This document shows, piece after piece, positions 17,607 through 26,689 of a DNA stretch of 64,000 bases (the first letter of the stretch is position 1; every line of letters begins with the position of its first letter). Both the position numbers and the translations under genes were made by a program. Source of the DNA: Williamwhitmania taraxaci (GTDB lineage Bacteria; Bacteroidota; Bacteroidia; Bacteroidales; Williamwhitmaniaceae); contig NZ_FMYP01000001.1 in the NCBI RefSeq assembly GCF_900096565.1, forward strand, positions 121,520 to 185,519, given 5' to 3'. The notes under the pieces are model-generated. The model was not told where the DNA came from, made no database searches, and saw only the letters and a list, made by a program, of their open reading frames with translations.

Positions 17607-20159
17607 TTACTTCTTCACCATGCGAAGGGTAGTAGTAGTGCCATCTTCGAACTTAACATTTACGAGGTAAATGCCTGAACGTAGATCAGAGGTTGGAACC
17701 GAGATTTCAGACTCGCTGTAAGCTCTTTCCATAACCTTTTGGCCAAGCATATTCGAAACGGTTACGTTGCGAACCACCTTACCAGCATTGATGGTGAAAT
17801 CGTTGCTGAATGGATTAGGGAATGCTCTGGTAGCAATAACTTCGTTATTAGCGATACCAGTAACAAGGACTACATCGGCAGCGCTTCGTGGGTATAATTC
17901 GAAAATATTACTTGAATTATACCAAGCCATAACACCTGTGATGTCGTATTTGCTGCTAATTGCTAACTCTAATGTGGCGAAGAGAGATTTGTGAATAGTT
18001 AAATCACCAGATCCGTCGTTAACCACAAATACACCAGCTGACCCACTAGCACAATTTGCATTTTTAACCTTTACAAGAACGCTTTCATAGGCTTCGCCGC
18101 TCGCTGCTGCTGTGGTGATTTCTGCTGCAGCAGGAAGTGGGTTATTAGAGTTGTCTATTGTCACAACTGAAGTGGCCTCGAATTCTGTTAATTTGTTATA
18201 TTCTACAAGTTTACCGGTTACAGTTACCTTGTCGCCTAATGCAACAGCTGGAGTCATTACATAAACTAAAACACCATTCCATTCACCAGCACCATCCTGA
18301 ATGTAGAATGAAGATTGTGCTCCTGAAGTTGTATTTAACTTAATTGCTGTTACAATACCTGAAGTAGTAACGGTTTGGTCTTTATACTGAGAATCGCCCG
18401 AAGCATTCACTGTGTATTGAATGTCGTGGATTGTTAGCATGCCGGCTCCAGTGGTAAATGAACGTTTAATTGGGGTGGACATTAGTATGGTTCCTGCGTT
18501 GTCTTCGGTTACAAAATACACATCGTAGGTAGTGCTAGCCTCCAAACCGGTAATGGTTGAATTGAAATCGGTAGCCGCAGTTGTAATATCCATCATTGTT
18601 CCTGTTGCTTTGATATCAGCGCTAACAGGGGCAGCAACTCCAGAGGCTAGCTTGAGGAAGTAAACCTTTGCTGCGCTCTTTAAATTTACCACAACATCGA
18701 ATTGGTTCTTACCAATGTTTGTTGATTTTGGATAGGTGGCGGTGAATTCAGGGGCAGTGAAGGTAACGGTAACTATCCAAGGCATAATAGTAATGCCATC
18801 TTCCGCAGTAACAGTGTAAGTAACTGGGGAGGTGAAGTTTTGAACACCTGTAGGACTTGCACTTGCACCTAACGAAAGGGTGATGATTGGTTCAATAGCG
18901 GTAATAGCGGTACCATAAGGTAGCACTACGCTTACTGTATGGGCTGTAGCATCAATGGTTCCAGCAATACCGGCAAGATTAAACAAGGTAATGTTTGTTG
19001 CAGTGCTTAATGTGGCTGCCGTAGTAAAAGTGATGCTCTGAGAAGTAGTGTCATTTCCTGCAGCATCCTGCACAGGGGCAACGGCCAAGTAGTAAAGCTG
19101 TCCTGGTGTAAGGCTTGCGCTAGGGGTGATGGTAATAACCTTGCTGGCAGCGCCAATAGTAGCGGTGAAAGGAACAGCAGTTCCTGCTGCACTGGTTTCA
19201 GTAAAAGTAATAAGCGAGGTTAGATCAGCATCAGTTACAAGGGAACCATCAGATGTGTTATGAATAGCCTCATCAAAGGTGATGGTAGGTACTATAGCGC
19301 TAGAAACTCCGGTTGCGGCAGCAGTAGGATTAAAGGTAGCTACTGGGGCAGTTGCATCAACTCCCACTGGGGTAACATCTGCAAAGGTTGTTCCAACGCG
19401 AATCTCATCAATCTCTGCTTTTGGAGTAGTACTCGAATTTCTTAACATAATTGATGTAAAAGCAGTAAATGATGCCGTTCCAGAATTATTGAAAACAGAA
19501 CCTGCAGGTTCTGAACCGCCCAAAGTAGTTGGGTTAACCCATAAGGTTGCAGTTGTAGGGGTTGTGCTTCTATCGAATTTAACTACAACAAGATAGGACG
19601 TTCCGTAAGTTAAATCTGTCGCATAATCAGTATAGGTAGTAGTACCTGTCGATATGTTTTGTATGCAAAATCTGAAATTCGCGCCAGTATTTGTTGATCT
19701 AATACCAAGGCGACCGCCTAAAGATGTCACAGAAGTACCAGACGTAGCACCAAAGGCCATAAAGTAGTCACCCGTAGTATTAATTTGTGAATTATCAACT
19801 ATATTAACTATCGCTGAGAAATACATTGCATTTGCAGATGACGTAGTAAAGCCTGCATTAATATCTCTTGAAGTTGCATTTGCATTGCTAAATAAAAGAA
19901 CCTTATTTCCAACAGAAGCGGCTAATCCACTATAGGATAAACTGCCATCTTGAATGTCGACTGTGGTTGTTTGTCCGGCTGTTACGCTATGGGTAGTCCA
20001 TCCATTGGAAGTAGTTCCTGCGGCACCATTACCTCCAACGTAAGCAGGGGTGGCGTAGTTAAAGGTTTCTGTGAAAATTGCTTGCCCCATACCACTAATC
20101 ACCGTAGTGACTAGCATAAGTGAGGTGAGTGTGGTTGTGAGTAAAGTTTTTAGCTTCAT
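17607..20159 (-). CDS. T9SS-sorted modular surface protein with OB-fold and Ig-like domains
   Basis: An 850-residue exported protein. Signal peptide at about 1-26; an N-terminal laminin-G-like beta-sandwich at about 27-262; an SbsA-type Ig-like domain at about 267-380 (APVATFNPTAAATGVS to ITFTT); a DUF5018-like module at about 387-467 (TAEDGITIMPWIVTV); an FnIII-like segment at about 470-570; and a DUF5689/YhcR-type OB-fold region at about 575-765 (SSFYIQDGAGEWNGVLVYV). The type A T9SS sorting domain occupies about 778-850 (FPNPFSNDFTI to LRMVKK). No catalytic motif is visible, so binding or adhesion to polymers or nucleic acid is the likely role. It shares the DUF5018, SbsA and C-terminal modules with the next gene. 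Confidence 0.87.
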   Translation of the reverse strand: MKLKTLLTTTLTSLMLVTTVISGMGQAIFTETFNYATPAYVGGNGAAGTTSNGWTTHSVTAGQTTTVDIQDGSLSYSGLAASVGNKVLLFSNANATSRDINAGFTTSSANAMYFSAIVNIVDNSQINTTGDYFMAFGATSGTSVTSLGGRLGIRSTNTGANFRFCIQNISTGTTTYTDYATDLTYGTSYLVVVKFDRSTTPTTATLWVNPTTLGGSEPAGSVFNNSGTASFTAFTSIMLRNSSTTPKAEIDEIRVGTTFADVTPVGVDATAPVATFNPTAAATGVSSAIVPTITFDEAIHNTSDGSLVTDADLTSLITFTETSAAGTAVPFTATIGAASKVITITPSASLTPGQLYYLAVAPVQDAAGNDTTSQSITFTTAATLSTATNITLFNLAGIAGTIDATAHTVSVVLPYGTAITAIEPIITLSLGASASPTGVQNFTSPVTYTVTAEDGITIMPWIVTVTFTAPEFTATYPKSTNIGKNQFDVVVNLKSAAKVYFLKLASGVAAPVSADIKATGTMMDITTAATDFNSTITGLEASTTYDVYFVTEDNAGTILMSTPIKRSFTTGAGMLTIHDIQYTVNASGDSQYKDQTVTTSGIVTAIKLNTTSGAQSSFYIQDGAGEWNGVLVYVMTPAVALGDKVTVTGKLVEYNKLTEFEATSVVTIDNSNNPLPAAAEITTAAASGEAYESVLVKVKNANCASGSAGVFVVNDGSGDLTIHKSLFATLELAISSKYDITGVMAWYNSSNIFELYPRSAADVVLVTGIANNEVIATRAFPNPFSNDFTINAGKVVRNVTVSNMLGQKVMERAYSESEISVPTSDLRSGIYLVNVKFEDGTTTTLRMVKK

Positions 20160-20379
20160 AATTTAAGGTTGTTAGGTGAATATAAGTTGTTTGGTGTTCA
20201 TTTTTAGGTTCTTACCCCCGTTATTTTTGGGTGGAAAGGGAAAACAAGTTACGCCAAGTTGGGTGAATTCCCAATAAAATATGGAAAATTAGTGTTAAAT
20301 TAGTGTAACTATTTCGGTGTGCGTTAACGGTGAGCGTGTTATAAAGGTGATGTTTTCATCGATCTAGCATCTTCGCGGC

Positions 20380-22077
20380 CTATCTTTTTACCATACGCAA
20401 CTTGGTGCTGGTTCCATTATCAAGATTAACGGTTACTATATATACTCCCATTGGAACATCTAACATATAAATAGGTTTCTCCAATTGATTGACTGTCTGG
20501 TCTAATACCTTTTGGCCAAGCAAATTCGAGATAGAGACGTTGTTTATAATCCTTCCTGCGGTAATTGTAAAGGTGCTACTGAATGGGTTGGGGTAGGCGC
20601 TTACCAAAACACTTTCGTTGGACTTTATACCTGTTATGAGTGCAATAGTATAAGTCTTTTTTGTTGTTCCATCTTGAGCCGTTACCACAACTGTATATCC
20701 GGTATTCAGGTCGGTTGCAATTGCTGCCCTTGCATTGTTGTATACTTCAAAGGTGGCATTTAGGGCAGGCGTTAAGTTGCTCCTGAATGCATCTATGGTT
20801 GTGTTTTCGGGTACGTTGGTAATAGTTCCCGCCGTTCCATTAACTGTGTATATTTTAGATGATATGGTTGCATCGCTACTTACTTGTTTTGTTGTGAATT
20901 GCCACCTTATATCGCTTGCTATGCCTTCAAAATTTACACCATTTAGGTTCGAAAACGCTCCTTGATCTACCTTTATATAGTAGGAGTAATTTATTTCGAG
21001 GGCCGTAGTAAGAATGACTTCGGCTACTGTCCCCTTTATAGTGGTATTGGCTACATTAACTGCGGCTATTTCTTGATCGTTTACGGCCTTGTATATTCTT
21101 ATAAAGCCGCTCTTCGTTTGAATGCCCGTGTTAAATGTGATGCTTAAAGCAGTATTCGTGGCCACGCCAACTTCTTTGTTTGTTGGTGTTAGGGAAGTAA
21201 TTGCTGGTCCGGGTTCAACAGTTGAAACCGAAACAGTAATTGTCCATGGCTGCTTGGTTACTCCATCTTCGGCAGTTACGTTGTAGGTAGCCGGAGTAGA
21301 AAAGTTCTGTGCAGTTGCACTATTTGGCGAAATTGTTGCCCCATCGGAAACTCCAATTGTTGGCACCAGTGCGGTAACTGAAGTTCCGTAGGCCACTTCA
21401 ATGTTTACGGTATGGTTTGTTGGATTTATGGTTGCCGGACTGGTCTGTTGAGGAATAGAAAAGCTGGTAATGTCTGTTTCGGTGTTCAGCACATCAATAT
21501 CTGTCGTGCCATTTACTATAATATCGTCATTGGGCCCTTCAGGCCCCCATGATCCTAACCCAGTTGTTCCTTCCGCATTATATCCGTATAGTCTTATGAT
21601 GACTGGTTGGTTTTGTGAAGGCAGATTTAGTGTGAAGATGGAACTTAGGGTAGAGGTAACATCGGCAATGACAACCTCGGTGCAGGCGTTGGTGGCATAG
21701 TTGTCGAGGTTAGTGCGAATCACAAAGGTTTTTGGGCCTGTTGCGGAACGTTGGTGTTGTAACACAACTTCACTGATGGTAAACTTTTTTCGGGCTGCTG
21801 GGGTGATTGTAAATTCAACGTAGTCGGTAAGATCAATGGTCGAAGTTGCAGCCCATCCGGTAGAGTTGAAACGATCAGCATTGTTCCCGGCCGTTATGCC
21901 AGAGCCTCTTGTAATGGTGGACGGAGTCAGTTTTGCATCGTTGTAGTTCGAAGCAACCGACAGTTCGCTACCTGTTTTACCTGCAAAATCGAAAGTCACA
22001 ATCTGTGCTATTGCGTTGCTGCTAAGAAGCACACCAAACAGTAGTAAAAGTTGCGCGTTGAGTAAAAGTTTCCGCAT
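20380..22077 (-). CDS. T9SS-sorted surface protein with SbsA-Ig and DUF5018-like modules
   Basis: A 565-residue exported protein starting MRKLLLNAQLLLL at the ATG at 22077. That choice gives a clean signal peptide ending NAIAQ; an upstream ATG at 22128 would add 17 residues ahead of it. After an N-terminal beta-sandwich (about 25-190) come a DUF5018-like module (TAEDGVTKQPWTITV), an SbsA-type Ig-like domain (TSLTPTNKEVGVATNTALSI) and a second DUF5018-like module ending in TAQDGTTKKTY. The last 70 or so residues (YPNPFSSTFTI to LRMVKR) are a type A T9SS sorting domain nearly identical in pattern to that of the neighbour at 17607. No enzyme motif is seen. Shared modules suggest the two genes diverged from common parts. 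Confidence 0.85.
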   Translation of the reverse strand: MRKLLLNAQLLLLFGVLLSSNAIAQIVTFDFAGKTGSELSVASNYNDAKLTPSTITRGSGITAGNNADRFNSTGWAATSTIDLTDYVEFTITPAARKKFTISEVVLQHQRSATGPKTFVIRTNLDNYATNACTEVVIADVTSTLSSIFTLNLPSQNQPVIIRLYGYNAEGTTGLGSWGPEGPNDDIIVNGTTDIDVLNTETDITSFSIPQQTSPATINPTNHTVNIEVAYGTSVTALVPTIGVSDGATISPNSATAQNFSTPATYNVTAEDGVTKQPWTITVSVSTVEPGPAITSLTPTNKEVGVATNTALSITFNTGIQTKSGFIRIYKAVNDQEIAAVNVANTTIKGTVAEVILTTALEINYSYYIKVDQGAFSNLNGVNFEGIASDIRWQFTTKQVSSDATISSKIYTVNGTAGTITNVPENTTIDAFRSNLTPALNATFEVYNNARAAIATDLNTGYTVVVTAQDGTTKKTYTIALITGIKSNESVLVSAYPNPFSSTFTITAGRIINNVSISNLLGQKVLDQTVNQLEKPIYMLDVPMGVYIVTVNLDNGTSTKLRMVKR

Positions 22078-22215
22078 AGTTGGGCCTAATATCGTTGTAA
22101 TGACTAAAGTTTGGTAATGTGGTGGCAAGGTAACTACAATATACCGACAGGGGGTGTCGTGCCATTAAGAATTTCGGTGACAATTTCGGTGCTTGGGTAA
22201 TGTTGCTTTTCGATT

Positions 22216-23988
22216 TTAAAACCGAGCAGTAAACCCGAAGTGTATCTTCGCCTCCTTAAATTTGGGCGTAGCTCCGTTGGTGCTTCCAAGGGCGTAGGCC
22301 AGCCGGAAAAGTCCATTCCCCATCTCCAGTTGTGTTCCAACGCCAATGCCAGTGGGCGAAAAGGTTTGAAATCCTCCAATGTAGTTTCGCTCGAGATACC
22401 CTTTATCCACAAAAAGGAATGCAAACGACTCGCTTTCGAAGTAAAAACGGGCTTCGGCAGTGCCTACGTGGTAGGACGATATCCAAAAGAATTCTTCGTT
22501 GAATCCGCGTAATGAGCCGTAGCCGCCCACCTGGAGAAGTTCGTTGTAGAAAAGTTGATTATACCCATTTCCACCAAAAGCACCGATTGCCGCCCCCGTG
22601 TATCCAGCATATAAGCCAAACGGGCCGACTAAACTCCGGTAAAGACTGGCGTGAAAGTTTAATCCAAAAGCGGTTGACTTGCGGGATAGGACAGTTTGGT
22701 TCTCGGTGGGGTAGTCGGCGCTGCGGCTACCCACGCTTACCTTGGTGGCCATCTTCATCTCAGCAATGGGAAAAAGGGTGCCTTTTGTTTTTTCAAAGTT
22801 GTAGCCGAGTCCGTAAAGGGTTGCGTTGCTTGTGCCATATCCGGGTAGGGTTATTCGCCCATTGGTGGCAACTTTTCGGATATTGACGAAGGCTTGTATT
22901 GTGTGGCCCCCGGGTATGCTCCAGTTGAGTGCTAGCGTTGGATTGACCACCAGTAGCGTAGTGTCGCGGCGATAAATGGCTATACCCGCAGAACTTCCTA
23001 AACCGCCAATTCCAAGCCAAGGAAAGGTTACTGAGGCGTCGAATTTTTGCTCATTCGCCTCCAACTTTCGCCAGTGAAGTTCGATTTTCTCACTAAGGTT
23101 AAGCGTATTGATTAGCTTTAGGTCGGCATCGCCTTTAAATGTCATGCCGCCATTCTCTTTGCCTGCTAGGCCAATGAGTGCGCTTACCTGGTTGGCTTTT
23201 CGCTGACGGAGATAAATGTAGATGCGTGCTTTTCTTGGAATAAATTCAGGCTCGGCAGGGCGTTGCTCGGCGAGATATCCCAATCTGGTAATGGTGGAAC
23301 TCACTTGTTTCACCAATCGTTCGCGGTATACTTCATCTTTTTTAATACCCAGAAGATAGTTGAGGTATGAGCGGTTCGCCCTAAACTGTCCCTTTATGAT
23401 TAGGGTGTCGAAGACTACGAAAGTGCCGGGAATCAGGCGGAGCAGTCCTGTTATTTTATTGCCGTCGACGGCTACCGAATCGAGCGTAAAGGTTGCAAAT
23501 GGGTATCCTTGGTTTTCGGTGCTATTGAGTAGCGCATCAGTGGCGGAGGTTAGGGATAGCAAACCAACGTTGTGTACCTTTATATAAAAGGGAAGATTTT
23601 GGAGCACTTTGGAAGGAGCTACAATTTTAAACTTAGCAGTTTTGAAACGGGTTCCTTTATGAAGGGAAAACTTTGCTTGTGTGGAATCTATGGTCGCAGA
23701 GTCGATCCCTGCTTCGGCATAACCTTTTGCCCATAGGCTAATTACTACCCGTTGGATTGTTTGAGCAATGGCAAGAGAATCGAAGGATGGAAGGATTATA
23801 TTTTTGTAAATCTCGTTGGTCTCAGCATTTATGATGCGAATGGGGTATCCGCTTTGAGCGTTGAGGTTATTGGTGCCAATGAGCAGTCCGAGTAAAATAG
23901 ATAAAAAGACAACTCTTCCAATTGTGCAATACCTAATTATAATGCTGGTTTTAGAGAATAACTGGGTTCTTTGTATTGTCGAAATCAT
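22216..23988 (-). CDS. BamA/TamA-family (Omp85) outer-membrane protein
   Basis: A 590-residue Omp85-superfamily protein. A signal peptide with a long n-region ends near NNLNAQS (about residue 46). Two or three POTRA-like domains follow (about 50-250; VVFDTLIIKGQFRANRSYLNYLLGIKKDEVY is typical), then a 16-strand-type barrel ending in phenylalanine (IHFGFTARF). The barrel contains GGYGSLRGFNEEFF, matching the conserved VRGF-type L6 loop of Omp85 proteins. Known members insert or translocate outer-membrane proteins; this one is shorter than housekeeping BamA and is encoded next to two T9SS surface proteins, so it could be an accessory export factor. It is distinct from the TamL gene at 35952. 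Confidence 0.85.
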   Translation of the reverse strand: MISTIQRTQLFSKTSIIIRYCTIGRVVFLSILLGLLIGTNNLNAQSGYPIRIINAETNEIYKNIILPSFDSLAIAQTIQRVVISLWAKGYAEAGIDSATIDSTQAKFSLHKGTRFKTAKFKIVAPSKVLQNLPFYIKVHNVGLLSLTSATDALLNSTENQGYPFATFTLDSVAVDGNKITGLLRLIPGTFVVFDTLIIKGQFRANRSYLNYLLGIKKDEVYRERLVKQVSSTITRLGYLAEQRPAEPEFIPRKARIYIYLRQRKANQVSALIGLAGKENGGMTFKGDADLKLINTLNLSEKIELHWRKLEANEQKFDASVTFPWLGIGGLGSSAGIAIYRRDTTLLVVNPTLALNWSIPGGHTIQAFVNIRKVATNGRITLPGYGTSNATLYGLGYNFEKTKGTLFPIAEMKMATKVSVGSRSADYPTENQTVLSRKSTAFGLNFHASLYRSLVGPFGLYAGYTGAAIGAFGGNGYNQLFYNELLQVGGYGSLRGFNEEFFWISSYHVGTAEARFYFESESFAFLFVDKGYLERNYIGGFQTFSPTGIGVGTQLEMGNGLFRLAYALGSTNGATPKFKEAKIHFGFTARF

Positions 23989-24029
23989 TCCTAATCATCC
24001 TTACTGTCCATGATTAAACGGTCCCGTGA

Positions 24030-24464
24030 TTATTTATAGTATCCTGTTTGGTCCTCATCAATTATCGATTGTAAGTTGGTCGATTTAAGAATGGCACTGG
24101 TTTGGGCATCTATTTTCTTGAATGTTTTGCATATGCCGCAATGCTCCTCGTTCCTACCAAATTCGCAGGGTTCATAGTATTTGTCGCTTACGCAGGAAAG
24201 CATGGCGGCGGGGCCTTCAAAATGGTTATAGATGGTAGCCAAGTCAATATCTACAGGGGGTTTTATCAGAAAATAGCCTCCGGCTTTACCCATTTTGCTC
24301 TGCACTACGCCCATTTTTTTGCAGTCGTTGAGAATCGACTCCAAAAATTTTTGGGGAATGGATTCACCTTTGGCAATTTCGGCAATCTGAATAGGCCCTT
24401 TGCCATACTCCTTAGCCAATCGGAGTAGTGCCATTAATGCGTACCGTGTTTTTCTTGAAATCAA
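24030..24464 (-). CDS. Rrf2-family transcriptional regulator
   Basis: A 144-residue Rrf2 protein with an N-terminal winged helix (SRKTRYALMALLRLAKEY, then QIAEIAKGESIPQKFLESIL and the wing KMGKAGGYFL). Four cysteines follow at C91, C100, C109 and C112, spaced X8, X8, X2. This extends the usual three-cysteine cluster of IscR/NsrR-type members and could ligate an Fe-S cluster, so redox, NO or iron sensing is plausible. No isc or suf genes are adjacent. The nearest gene is the divergent nitroreductase at 24738. Target genes are unknown. Confidence 0.9.
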   Translation of the reverse strand: MISRKTRYALMALLRLAKEYGKGPIQIAEIAKGESIPQKFLESILNDCKKMGVVQSKMGKAGGYFLIKPPVDIDLATIYNHFEGPAAMLSCVSDKYYEPCEFGRNEEHCGICKTFKKIDAQTSAILKSTNLQSIIDEDQTGYYK

Positions 24465-24708
24465 AGCCGTATAATTTTATTCGATATAAAACTACGCAAT
24501 TTTTTTATTTCTAATGGGAATATGTTCTCTAACAATCTACTCTCTTTGATGCGAGTTGGTTTATGGTTGGATCTAATGCAATACAATTAAGGGATATTAA
24601 TCTGTTTCTATATGCTTATTCTCTAGCGGTTTTTGCTTCGATTTAGGAATATTTTAGGTGATTCAATCTCTAATTTGTAAACTTCTCTATACTCTTTCCT
24701 CATTTTCT

Positions 24709-24716
24709 TACCTTTG
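24709..24716 (+). promoter_or_regulatory. -7 promoter element of the nitroreductase gene
   Basis: TACCTTTG matches TAnnTTTG and precedes the ATG at 24738 by about 20 bases. No good -33 TTTG at the normal distance; an activator may be needed. Confidence 0.5.
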
Positions 24717-24737
24717 TAGTAATAAAAACAGACTACT

Positions 24738-25487
24738 ATGAAGGCAATAATGAACCATCGTTCCATACGTAAGTATAAGACCAACAGAATTGATGATGCT
24801 ATATTGAATGAGATACTATTGGCAGGAACAAGAGCGTCTAACACTGGAAACATGCAGGTGTATAGCATTGTGGTAACCACCGATGCTGAGATTAAGAAGC
24901 AGTTGGCTCCCTGCCATTTCAATCAGGCAATGGTTACACAGGCGCCGGTTGTGCTAACTTTCTGTGCCGATTTTAATCGCTTTTCCAAGTGGTGCGAACA
25001 GCGCAAGGCTACTCCGGGGTATGACAACTTTCTATCGTTTACTACCGCTGCCATCGATGCCCTGCTTGCTGCACAAAATGTGTGCATTGCCGCTGAGGAT
25101 AAAGGGTTAGGTATTTGCTATCTCGGCACAACTACCTATACGGCTGCTAAAATCATTGAGGTGCTGGGTCTGCCCAAGGGTGTAGTGCCAATTACCACAG
25201 CGGTGGTTGGGTATCCCGAAACGATTCCAGAACTCACAGATCGGTTACCGTTGGAGGCCGTTGTGCATCGTGAGGTTTACCACGACTATTCTCCCGACGA
25301 TATCAATAGGCTCTATGCAGAGAAGGAGGCAATGCCATCCACCAAACAGCTGCTAGAGGAAAACAAAAAAGAGACATTGGCGCAAATCTTTACAGACAAT
25401 CGCTATACCAAGAAGGATAATGTTGCCTTTTCAAAGGCGTTCCTTAAAGTATTGCACGATCAGGGATTTATGAATAATGAGGAGTAG
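24738..25487 (+). CDS. Nitroreductase-family NAD(P)H:FMN oxidoreductase
   Basis: A 249-residue FMN-dependent nitroreductase. The N-terminus MKAIMNHRSIRKYK gives the Arg-Ser-x-Arg FMN-phosphate motif. GTRASNTGNMQVYSIVV and the GICYLGTT and VVGYPETIPELTDRLP segments are typical of NfsA/FRP-like members. These enzymes reduce nitro compounds, quinones or flavins. The size and C-terminal extension (FTDNRYTKKDNVAFSKAFLK) fit the NfsA-like subgroup. It is divergent from an Rrf2 regulator, which might control it, although Rrf2 proteins often act at distant loci. A terminator follows at 25518. Confidence 0.9.
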   Translation: MKAIMNHRSIRKYKTNRIDDAILNEILLAGTRASNTGNMQVYSIVVTTDAEIKKQLAPCHFNQAMVTQAPVVLTFCADFNRFSKWCEQRKATPGYDNFLSFTTAAIDALLAAQNVCIAAEDKGLGICYLGTTTYTAAKIIEVLGLPKGVVPITTAVVGYPETIPELTDRLPLEAVVHREVYHDYSPDDINRLYAEKEAMPSTKQLLEENKKETLAQIFTDNRYTKKDNVAFSKAFLKVLHDQGFMNNEE

Positions 25488-25517
25488 GTGAACTCTCAGG
25501 TTTTCTTATGATTTGGG

Positions 25518-25546
25518 CGCTTTGGATAACCTCTAAAGCGTTTTTT
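25518..25546 (+). terminator. Terminator of the nitroreductase gene
   Basis: CGCTTT (25518-25523) pairs with AAAGCG (25535-25540), followed by a run of six T. Confidence 0.7.
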
Positions 25547-25738
25547 CTTTCATTAAATTTGGTGTCAGTATTCCCTAAGACTAGACATGGATAATTACTG
25601 AATGGCCATTTTTGATGACAACCTAGAGTTAGTCAACCAATTCTATTGCTAGCGTGATGTGAGGCATCTGCCACGAATTGGATTAAAGAATCGCGGCATT
25701 CCTCACAATTTAGTCCGTTTGCGCTTAGAAAGGTTCGC

Positions 25739-26455
25739 TTAGTCCATATCCATTAGCTCTACTATCTTTGGCAGGTCGCTGGGAGTAAATAAGCCAACAA
25801 GAGGGCTAGCGGCACTCCCGTTTTCGGTTATTAGAATGGATTGTATGTAGTTTCCATCTTTCATCGACCGCTTAAACATGTTGTAAACAGTCAGAATATC
25901 TACGTTGGCAGGGACAATCGCAAAATCTCGAATATTTGTAAAAGGGATTAAACTTGACACAAGCGCCTTTTCGATATTTGTATTGGTAACGATGGTTTCG
26001 GTTAGCCATTTTGCAAGCGTTTTCGCCGTTATCAGGCAAACTACCCGATCTTTATCTACTACAGGGCAGCGCACAAATCCTTTTTCGGCAAATGTCTTCA
26101 GCATATCCATTACCGGGGTAGTGGGGGTGGTGTAGTATGGTTTGTTCATAGGCAGGCTGTTTAACCTCGGCGGGTTATTCAGCATGTTCCGAATTTTCCG
26201 AATTTCCTTTATAATATCGTCATGTGGTTCAGCAATAACAAAGTTCTCGCGGCGGGTATGGGTTATGGCGTTGCGGAGTTCAGCAAATTCTCTTAAATCG
26301 TTGGCGTATCTCTGTATCGCCGGATGAAACGCCCTTGCTTTTCGCACAAGTTCGGTAAAGCCTGCGTGGTAGCGATCGTCGCAAATCTCCCTGAGTTTTT
26401 GCTCAATCTCGGTAAATAGATCGATGAATATGGCTGAATTCAATTGCTGTTTCAT
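25739..26455 (-). CDS. HEPN-like N-terminal domain fused to a CBS-domain pair
   Basis: A 238-residue two-part protein. Residues 1-95 are all-helical and contain ELRNAITHTRRE, in which R61-N62-x3-H66 fits the R-x4-6-H active-site signature of HEPN domains (RNase or nucleotidyl-transfer partner proteins). Residues about 100-238 form a CBS-domain pair: the segments around GFVRCPVVDKDRVVCLITAKTLAKWL and SILITENGSAASPLVGLFTPSDLPKIV are the beta-alpha-beta cores, and such pairs usually bind adenosyl nucleotides. Together this suggests a nucleotide-regulated RNA- or nucleotide-binding protein, but the HEPN call rests on one short motif plus helical context. No antitoxin-like partner is adjacent. It is monocistronic. 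Confidence 0.7.
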   Translation of the reverse strand: MKQQLNSAIFIDLFTEIEQKLREICDDRYHAGFTELVRKARAFHPAIQRYANDLREFAELRNAITHTRRENFVIAEPHDDIIKEIRKIRNMLNNPPRLNSLPMNKPYYTTPTTPVMDMLKTFAEKGFVRCPVVDKDRVVCLITAKTLAKWLTETIVTNTNIEKALVSSLIPFTNIRDFAIVPANVDILTVYNMFKRSMKDGNYIQSILITENGSAASPLVGLFTPSDLPKIVELMDMD

Positions 26456-26648
26456 GTCGTGTCTTATTTGGAATGGGTGAAGGTAGGTAAAATTGCCGTT
26501 GGGTATTATTCCGCTGCGAGATATTGATACGGCATTATCCTCTTGCCCATTTGAGTTTTGCCCATAATTGCAACTTTTTCTAGGGGCAAATTAATCTTTA
26601 TCGCCTCTAATTCCAGCCTGTCGGTCAAACTTCCTATGGAATCTTTTT

Positions 26649-26656
26649 TACCTTTG
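26649..26656 (+). promoter_or_regulatory. -7 promoter element of the Ldh2-family dehydrogenase gene
   Basis: TACCTTTG matches TAnnTTTG and ends 33 bases before the ATG at 26690. The -33 element is unclear. Confidence 0.5.
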
Positions 26657-26689
26657 TTGTCCAATTATTAAAGTAAAACGAAGCAAATT

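Noticed and set aside
25640..25738. Sequence resembling an eroded transposase C-terminus (frame reading IGLKNRGIPHNLVRLRLERF) with interleaved inverted repeats CCAATTC/GAATTGG and GTGAGG/CCTCAC
   Set aside because: The frame is very short, the similarity to ISAs1-type ends is weak and the stems overlap each other, so I do not call an element.
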